Assembly (NCBI RefSeq): GCF_014235785.1
Contig: NZ_CP060137.1
Coordinates: 1,798,001 to 1,862,000 of the forward strand
Reading direction: 5' to 3'
DNA length: 64,000 nt
DNA from: Bacillus sp. PAMC26568
GTDB taxonomy: Bacteria; Bacillota; Bacilli; Bacillales; Bacillaceae
Part shown: in pieces, positions 59,011-64,000 of the stretch
How positions within the stretch are numbered: the stretch's first letter is position 1
Layout: each line of letters opens with the position of its first letter
Program-made: the position numbers and the translations under genes
The notes under the pieces: model-generated
Database searches by the model: none
Seen by the model: only the letters and a program-made list of their open reading frames with translations
Told to the model about the DNA's origin: nothing

Positions 59011-61965
59011 ATGGCAGAAACAGTCCGAGTAAGGATTAATGGACAGCAGCACGAAGTAGAAAAAAGGACTAAAATTCTTGATTATCTCTTGCAACAAGGA
59101 GTAGAACACCCCCATATCTGTTATTCAGAAGTTTTAGGTCCCATTCAAACCTGCGATACCTGTATGTGTGAAATCGATGGTAAAATTCTGAGAGCGTGTT
59201 CGACAGAATTTGAAGAAGGAATGAATATTTTAACTTCCTCAGAACGGGCCAAAAATGCACAAACAGAAGCAATGGACCGTATTTTAGAGAATCACTTACT
59301 GTATTGTACAGTTTGTGATAATAACAACGGTAATTGTCGTGTTCATAACACAGCAGAGCTGTTAGAAATTGAACATCAAACTCGTCCATACCGAGAAAAA
59401 GGATATGATGTGGATATGTCGCATCCTTTTTATAGATATGATCCCGATCAATGTATCCTTTGTGGACGTTGTGTAGAAGTATGTCAAGATTTACAAGTGA
59501 ATGAAACTCTATCCATCGATTGGGAACGCGAAATTCCACGTGTAATGTGGGATGATGGAAAGTCCATTAATGAGTCTTCTTGTGTATCTTGCGGACAGTG
59601 TGCCACAGTTTGTCCATGTAATGCATTGATGGAAAAATCAATGTTAGGCGAAGCTGGACTTATGACCGCGATTCCGAAAGACTTACTAAACCCAATGGTT
59701 GACCTTATTAAAGAAGTCGAACCGGATTATAAAACAATATTTGCATTATCAGAAGTGGAAGCAGCTGCTCGTGATAAACGTACGAAAAAGACAAAAACTG
59801 TTTGTACATTTTGTGGTGTTGGATGTTCATTTGAAGTATGGACCAAAGGACGGGAAATTTTAAAAGTAGAACCATCTGAAAATAGTCCTGTAAACAGTGT
59901 TTCAACATGTGTGAAAGGAAAATTCGGCTGGGACTTTGTAAATAGTGAACAACGCCTTACTGCACCTTTAATTCGCAAAGAAGATGTATTTGTTCCTGCG
60001 ACTTGGGATGAAGCACTTTCATTAATTGCGAAAAAAATGGGTTCCATTAAAGAAACGTACGGAGGAGATGCGCTTGGCTTTGTAAGTTCATCGAAGACAA
60101 CAAACGAAGAATCGTACCTTATGCAAAAATTGGCTCGTCAAGTGTTTGGAACAAATAACGTGGATAACTGTTCGCGCTACTGTCAATCTCCTGCAACAGA
60201 TGGATTACTTGCCACTGTTGGCTATGGCGGAGATTCAGGTACCATTCGAGATATTGAAAATGCAGGACTTGTTATCACGGTTGGTGCTAATCCAACTGAA
60301 GGACATCCTGTTTTAGCGACACGAGTGAAGCGTGCAAAGAAATTGCGTGGGCAAAAACTGATTGTATCAGATCTTCGTAAGCATGAACTGGCAGAGCGTT
60401 CTGATTTATTTTTACATCCAAAACAAGGAACGGACTTTGTTTGGTTAACTGCTATTGCAAAATATATGATTGATCAAGGCTGGCACAATGAATCATTCAT
60501 TAAAGCTCGTGTAAATTACTACAATGAGTACTTGAAACTTCTTGAAAAATATACACTTGACTATGCAGTTGAAGTTACTGGTCTTCCAAAAGAACAGTTA
60601 ATTAAGACAGCTAAAATGATTCATGAAGCAGATGGGACATGTATTTTATGGGGAATGGGCGTTACTCAAAATGTCGCAGGTTCCCATACGTCAGGTGCAA
60701 TTGTTAACCTTCTTCTGGTAACCGGTAATTTCGGCCGTACTGGAGCAGGAGCATTTCCGCTTCGCGGACACAACAATGTACAAGGTTCATGTGATATGGG
60801 AGCTCTGCCACAATGGCTTGCTGGTAATCAGCGTTTAACAGACAACGCAGCTCGTGCTAATTTTGAAAAAGCTTATGGCGTTAAAATCTCTGAAAAACCA
60901 GGATTTACGAACATTGATATGTTAGAGGCATCAGAAGATGGAAACCTAAAAGCCATGTATCTTATGGGAGAAGATATGGCTTGGGTAGATTCAAACTCCA
61001 ACCATGTGCATGAAACGCTCAGCAAGTTAGAATTCTTTGTAGTACAAGATGTTTTCTTAACAAAAACTGCACAATTTGCAGATGTTGTGTTACCAGCAGC
61101 ACCATCCCTTGAAAAAGACGGAACATTCACCAATACAGAACGACGAATCCAACGACTTTATCAAGCACTTGAGCCACTAGGAGAATCAAGACCAGACTGG
61201 TGGATTATTCAACAAATTGCAAAATACATGGGATTTGATTGGAACTATCAACATCCAAGCGAAATTATGGACGAAGTAGCTGGTCTGTGTCCAACTTTTG
61301 CAGGCGTATCATACGAGAGACTTGAAGAATGGAATAGTTTAATGTGGCCAGTACAAATAGATGGCACAGATGAACCGCTTCTTTATACAAAGCGCTTTAA
61401 TTTCCCTGATGGAAAGGCACGTTTTTCTCTTAAAGAATATGTTCCGCCTATCGAATTTTCACAAGAATTCGATCTTACTTTAAACAATGGTCGACTCTTA
61501 GAACATTTCCACGTTGGTAATATGACAAATAAATCAAAGGGGCTTCAGTACAAATTACCTGAGGTGTTCGTAGAAATCTCACCTGAACTTGCTCGAGACC
61601 GTAAGGCAGAAGACGGATCATTAGTTCGGCTTATTTCTCCATATGGTGCGATTAAGCTTCGGGCAGTTGTAACCGATCGAGTTCAAGGCAAAGAATTGTA
61701 TGTTCCTATGCACTCAGTAAGTCATGAAAATGCAATTAATCTTTTAACTGGTAGTGTTGGTGACGTTCGGACACAAACTCCAGCCTACAAACAAATAAAA
61801 GTCAAAATGGAGTTATTACAAGAAAAAGGAAGCAGACCACTTCCATTATATAATCCTCGTTATGCAAAACGTAATCCGCAGCTAGGTGTCCAAGTGGATC
61901 GTAAATGGGCACGCAAAGATTACGAACCAATTGCAGACTTGAATATACCAGGAGGTAAAAAATGA
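59011..61965 (+). CDS. fdhF: Formate dehydrogenase, large Fe-S/molybdopterin subunit (second copy)
   Basis: A 984-residue FdhF, clearly related throughout to the one at 45560. [2Fe-2S]: CYSEVLGPIQTCDTCMC plus LRACSTE; His/Cys cluster: HLLYCTVCDNNNGNC; two ferredoxin motifs CILCGRCVEVCQD and CVSCGQCATVCPCNA; CTFCGVGCSFEV; active-site Cys in NCSRYCQSPATDGL; MGD-binding NNGRLLEHFHVGNM. The ATG at 59011 follows AAAGGAGA; an ATG at 58948 lies inside the leader terminator and is rejected. Preceded by the structured leader, unlike the first fdhF, so the two copies are regulated differently. Confidence 0.94.
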   Translation: MAETVRVRINGQQHEVEKRTKILDYLLQQGVEHPHICYSEVLGPIQTCDTCMCEIDGKILRACSTEFEEGMNILTSSERAKNAQTEAMDRILENHLLYCTVCDNNNGNCRVHNTAELLEIEHQTRPYREKGYDVDMSHPFYRYDPDQCILCGRCVEVCQDLQVNETLSIDWEREIPRVMWDDGKSINESSCVSCGQCATVCPCNALMEKSMLGEAGLMTAIPKDLLNPMVDLIKEVEPDYKTIFALSEVEAAARDKRTKKTKTVCTFCGVGCSFEVWTKGREILKVEPSENSPVNSVSTCVKGKFGWDFVNSEQRLTAPLIRKEDVFVPATWDEALSLIAKKMGSIKETYGGDALGFVSSSKTTNEESYLMQKLARQVFGTNNVDNCSRYCQSPATDGLLATVGYGGDSGTIRDIENAGLVITVGANPTEGHPVLATRVKRAKKLRGQKLIVSDLRKHELAERSDLFLHPKQGTDFVWLTAIAKYMIDQGWHNESFIKARVNYYNEYLKLLEKYTLDYAVEVTGLPKEQLIKTAKMIHEADGTCILWGMGVTQNVAGSHTSGAIVNLLLVTGNFGRTGAGAFPLRGHNNVQGSCDMGALPQWLAGNQRLTDNAARANFEKAYGVKISEKPGFTNIDMLEASEDGNLKAMYLMGEDMAWVDSNSNHVHETLSKLEFFVVQDVFLTKTAQFADVVLPAAPSLEKDGTFTNTERRIQRLYQALEPLGESRPDWWIIQQIAKYMGFDWNYQHPSEIMDEVAGLCPTFAGVSYERLEEWNSLMWPVQIDGTDEPLLYTKRFNFPDGKARFSLKEYVPPIEFSQEFDLTLNNGRLLEHFHVGNMTNKSKGLQYKLPEVFVEISPELARDRKAEDGSLVRLISPYGAIKLRAVVTDRVQGKELYVPMHSVSHENAINLLTGSVGDVRTQTPAYKQIKVKMELLQEKGSRPLPLYNPRYAKRNPQLGVQVDRKWARKDYEPIADLNIPGGKK

Positions 61966-62165
61966 TGGGAACACCAAAATTACCTTTAGATACACTTATT
62001 CATCTGAGGAAGAAAAACGGAACTTTAGTCAGGTTTTTCAAGATTTATCCTAAAATATCGATGGAATTAAAGCAACCATACAACTTCTCCAAATCTCTTG
62101 AGGCTTTACAAAATATGTATTCATAATGCTCTAGTAGATTTGAATACACCGGGAGGTACCGAATA
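61962..62165 (+). pseudogene. Decayed tandem copy of the DUF1641 gene start
   Basis: An ATGATG overlaps the fdhF stop. Frames here contain QVFQDLS, a stop, NIDGIKATIQLLQ, equivalent to DLSQNADGIKETIQLLQEL of the next gene. The end, DLNTPGG with a ribosome site, repeats the fdhF C-terminus (DLNIPGG). So a segment spanning the fdhF end and the DUF1641 start was duplicated in tandem and the first DUF1641 copy decayed. Confidence 0.7.
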
Positions 62166-62645
62166 ATGGCAAGGCCAATTACGAAGATAGATGAACCAAT
62201 CCTTTCTGAAAAGGAAATACAGGATCAATCACTTAATAATGTTTTAGAAGACTTATCCCAAAATGCCGATGGGATTAAAGAAACCATTCAACTTCTCCAA
62301 GAACTTCACAAGAGCGGAATTCTTGGAGCCATTAATAATCTTGTTGAAGCAAAAGAACAAGTAGCAAAAATAGCAGTAGGACAAATGTTACGTCCGCCTG
62401 TAACAAATGCCCTTAATAATGCAATGGCTGCAGCTGGAATTTTGACAGAAATAGACCCTGAAACAACAAAAAAACTGATGGGAGGTCTAACGAAAGGTCT
62501 TCAAAAAGCAGAAGAAGGCATTCGAACAAATAAAAAAGTTGGCGTTTTTGATTTAGTAAAATTAATGAGAGATCCAGATGTTAATCGCGTAATAAAGTAT
62601 TCTCTTGACTTATTAAAGGGATTAGGTGAAGGAATAAAGGATTAG
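62166..62645 (+). CDS. DUF1641 partner protein of FdhF (second copy)
   Basis: A 159-residue DUF1641 protein: NVLEDLSQNADGIKETIQLL, ELHKSGILGAINNLVEAKEQ, VAKIAVGQMLRPPVTNALNN, DLVKLMRDPDVNRVIKYSLD and LLKGLGEGI. Weakly similar to the first copy but with the same helical plan. GGGAGGT lies 8-10 bases before the ATG. Second functional gene of the leader-controlled fdhF operon, ended by the terminator at 62713. Confidence 0.88.
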   Translation: MARPITKIDEPILSEKEIQDQSLNNVLEDLSQNADGIKETIQLLQELHKSGILGAINNLVEAKEQVAKIAVGQMLRPPVTNALNNAMAAAGILTEIDPETTKKLMGGLTKGLQKAEEGIRTNKKVGVFDLVKLMRDPDVNRVIKYSLDLLKGLGEGIKD

Positions 62646-62712
62646 CATCAGTAGATATACTCAAAATTGAAGACATGTTTATTCCTCTTACACCTTATAA
62701 GCCATGACAGAA

Positions 62713-62779
62713 ATCTTGTAATTGCCCTGTACGACTCTTTGAAAAAAGTATAGGGCGATTGTATTTCAAGATTTTTTTT
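62713..62779 (+). terminator. Terminator of the second fdhF operon
   Basis: AATTGCCCTGTAC (62720-62732) pairs with GTATAGGGCGATT (62748-62760), extended by ATCTTG with CAAGAT, followed by eight T's. Confidence 0.85.
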
Positions 62780-62861
62780 CAATGATAAAAATAAAAAGTA
62801 GCCTAAGTTATTTTGGGAAAGAGATATCATTCATGTCAAAAGGGAATAATGGAGGATACTA

Positions 62862-63272
62862 ATGTTTGGATCTGATAAGCTGAAAAATGGGAAGTGGCTG
62901 ATAAAACTGTATCAAATGATGTTGAATACATCATTGATTTTTCTTAGCTTTATTATTACTTATTTTCTTTTTAGAGAACTTTATTACATTTTAAACGATG
63001 CTTTATTGAGTAATAAAAATGTTCATGAAATTTTCAGTAAAATACTTATATTTTTCCTGTATTTTGGTTTTATTTCCATAATTGTACGATATTTCGAAGA
63101 AGATCACCATTTCCCTTTACGATACCTTCTATATATTGGAATTACAGCTACAATTCGATTCATAATAGTAAATAACAAAGAACCAATTCAAATTTTTTGG
63201 TTATCTTTGGTAATTTTCGTGCTGATAATAAGTTACCTGCTCTTGCCTCCTGCGGAAGCTAAAAATCATTAA
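62862..63272 (+). CDS. PsiE-like membrane protein
   Basis: A 136-residue protein with four hydrophobic segments: MMLNTSLIFLSFIITYFLFR, IFSKILIFFLYFGFISIIVR, YLLYIGITATIRFIIVN and FWLSLVIFVLIISYLLLPPA. IVRYFEEDHHFPLRYLLYIG with E-x-x-H-x-P/F-L-R-Y is the PsiE (phosphate-starvation-inducible E) signature. Function unknown. TGGAGGATA before the ATG; the DUF2294 gene follows by 22 bases, suggesting an operon. Confidence 0.85.
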   Translation: MFGSDKLKNGKWLIKLYQMMLNTSLIFLSFIITYFLFRELYYILNDALLSNKNVHEIFSKILIFFLYFGFISIIVRYFEEDHHFPLRYLLYIGITATIRFIIVNNKEPIQIFWLSLVIFVLIISYLLLPPAEAKNH

Positions 63273-63294
63273 AAATCAGATAGGGGAAATGAAA

Positions 63295-63648
63295 ATGAAA
63301 AGAAATATGGAACATCAGTTCAATATGCTGCTCCGTGAAATACGCAAAGAATATGTTGGAAATGGACCGAAAGAAATTACTACACGATTTGTAGGACCTT
63401 GGGTCATTAGTGAGATGAAAGGAAATCTGACAAATGTTGAACATTTTATGATAGGTTCGATAGAAGGGCAGCGAGTTGTTCATGATACGCGAACTAAGTT
63501 AGTAAAGCAGCTTTATAAAAATCCTGTGGTCTTGAAAAAAATTGAGGAGATAACCGACGCAAAAATTGTGAACATCTTTACAGATATTGATATAGAAACG
63601 GATACTGCAATGACCATTTATGTATTTGACAAGCCAATTCATGGATAA
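63295..63648 (+). CDS. DUF2294 family protein
   Basis: A 117-residue protein: HQFNMLLREIRKEYVGNGPK, TTRFVGPWVISEMKGNLTNV, GQRVVHDTRTKLVKQLY and DAKIVNIFTDIDIETDTAMT match DUF2294 (G-K/N-G-P, V-R-x-x-F, D-I-x-x-D). The ATG at 63295 has AGGGG 8 bases upstream; an in-frame ATG at 63289 is too close. These proteins often sit next to formate dehydrogenase genes in Bacillus, but have no proven function. Confidence 0.85.
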   Translation: MKRNMEHQFNMLLREIRKEYVGNGPKEITTRFVGPWVISEMKGNLTNVEHFMIGSIEGQRVVHDTRTKLVKQLYKNPVVLKKIEEITDAKIVNIFTDIDIETDTAMTIYVFDKPIHG

Positions 63649-63748
63649 TATTATTTATGATTTCGATGCAGTTGCTTTATTTCTAACGAATGGTAATTCT
63701 AAATTATAAGTCTATTGTTTAAATATATAAATCCCTAACCTTTAGTAG

Positions 63749-63770
63749 TCTTCAAAGAACTCTTTGAAGA
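63749..63770. promoter_or_regulatory. Perfect dyad upstream of the last gene
   Basis: TCTTCAAAG (63749-63757) and CTTTGAAGA (63762-63770) with a 4-base spacer, 33 bases before the start at 63804. No T-run follows, so an operator is more likely than a terminator. Confidence 0.5.
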
Positions 63771-63803
63771 TTGTAATACTATGAAGTAAAAGGAGGAGCT
63801 GTT

Positions 63804-64000
63804 ATGGACTTAAAAAAAATGATAGGTAACACAAATATACCAGAGGTTGATACAGACTTAATAATTTCCAATGTGAACAGAAATCTCATAAACCTTTATA
63901 ACAAAAAAGATATTGGAGATTACACCGGAATTTTAAACGATATGCTAGTGCTGGCGGTTCATCTCAAGCTTGATTTAGTATTAAAGTATTTTGGTGCTGT
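63804..64000 (+). CDS. Hypothetical protein, cut by the window edge
   Basis: The first 65 codons are present: DLKKMIGNTNIPEVDTDLII, SNVNRNLINLYNKKDIGDYT, GILNDMLVLAVHLKLDLVLK. AGGAGGAGC lies before the ATG. No family recognised from this part. Confidence 0.55.
   Translation, partial: MDLKKMIGNTNIPEVDTDLIISNVNRNLINLYNKKDIGDYTGILNDMLVLAVHLKLDLVLKYFGA

Noticed and set aside
45560..61965. Selenocysteine-containing formate dehydrogenase
   Set aside because: The active-site position in both FdhF copies is Cys (SRYCQSP), with no in-frame TGA.

Overview
The window looks like a chromosomal segment of a low-GC, endospore-forming Firmicute of the Bacillaceae (Bacillus in the broad sense). The evidence is AT-rich DNA, strong GGAGG-type ribosome-binding sites, GTG and TTG starts, and close matches to families known from Bacillus: intracellular subtilisin IspA, class III fructose-1,6-bisphosphatase, a YcgF/YcgG/YcgH-like set, DUF2564, DUF2935, GvpU, and FdhF with DUF1641. 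I see no rRNA, tRNA, CRISPR array or intact prophage. I could not fix the genus.

Positions 1-34,600 are an accessory-type mosaic of small, mostly monocistronic genes separated by long AT-rich gaps. It holds an ArsR/VOC pair whose regulator has a leaderless promoter inside a 19-bp inverted repeat, acetyltransferases, a DUF2087/GIY-YIG pair, a DDAH-like hydrolase, a YcgG heme-type N-hydroxylase beside a LysE exporter and an amino-acid permease, an orphan GvpU, a translationally coupled ispA/endonuclease I operon, fbp, and MFS/TetR genes. Decay is frequent: pseudogenes of DUF4440, IS1595 transposase, a molybdopterin oxidoreductase, a methyltransferase, a serine recombinase, succinate-semialdehyde dehydrogenase and others. 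A dispersed short repeat containing CAACAATCGGGCGC recurs and sits right at the broken edges of two gene remnants. A 19-bp tandem array lies downstream of fbp.

Positions 33,500-41,400 are a sugar or polyol catabolic locus. A LacI-type regulator is followed by two xylose-isomerase-like epimerases, two Gfo/Idh/MocA dehydrogenases and an MFS polyol-type permease. Four perfect copies of TGTAATCGATTACA mark the regulator and operon promoters. An ABM-type monooxygenase follows; a decayed copy of its 3' end lies 27 kb away at 14.4 kb.

Positions 45,500-63,700 are a formate dehydrogenase and molybdenum cofactor island: two large Fe-S/molybdopterin formate dehydrogenases (fdhF) each with a DUF1641 partner, fdhD, moaA, moaC (frameshifted in an A9 run), mobA, a truncated moaB, moeB, moeA, mobB, moaE and moaD, plus mrp, PsiE and DUF2294 genes. 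The moe/mob/moa genes form an overlapping operon that supplies cofactor for the two dehydrogenases.

The most striking observation is a duplicated promoter-leader-terminator module at 50,904-51,107 and 58,772-58,985. Both copies have the same sigma-A-like promoter, two conserved hairpins, a long terminator with compensatory changes, and a possible antiterminator pairing that changes in concert. One copy precedes the second fdhF. The other precedes a nine-codon fdhF-like remnant and then fdhD. I do not recognise it as a known riboswitch class; it is a good candidate for an undescribed regulatory RNA of formate dehydrogenase and cofactor genes.
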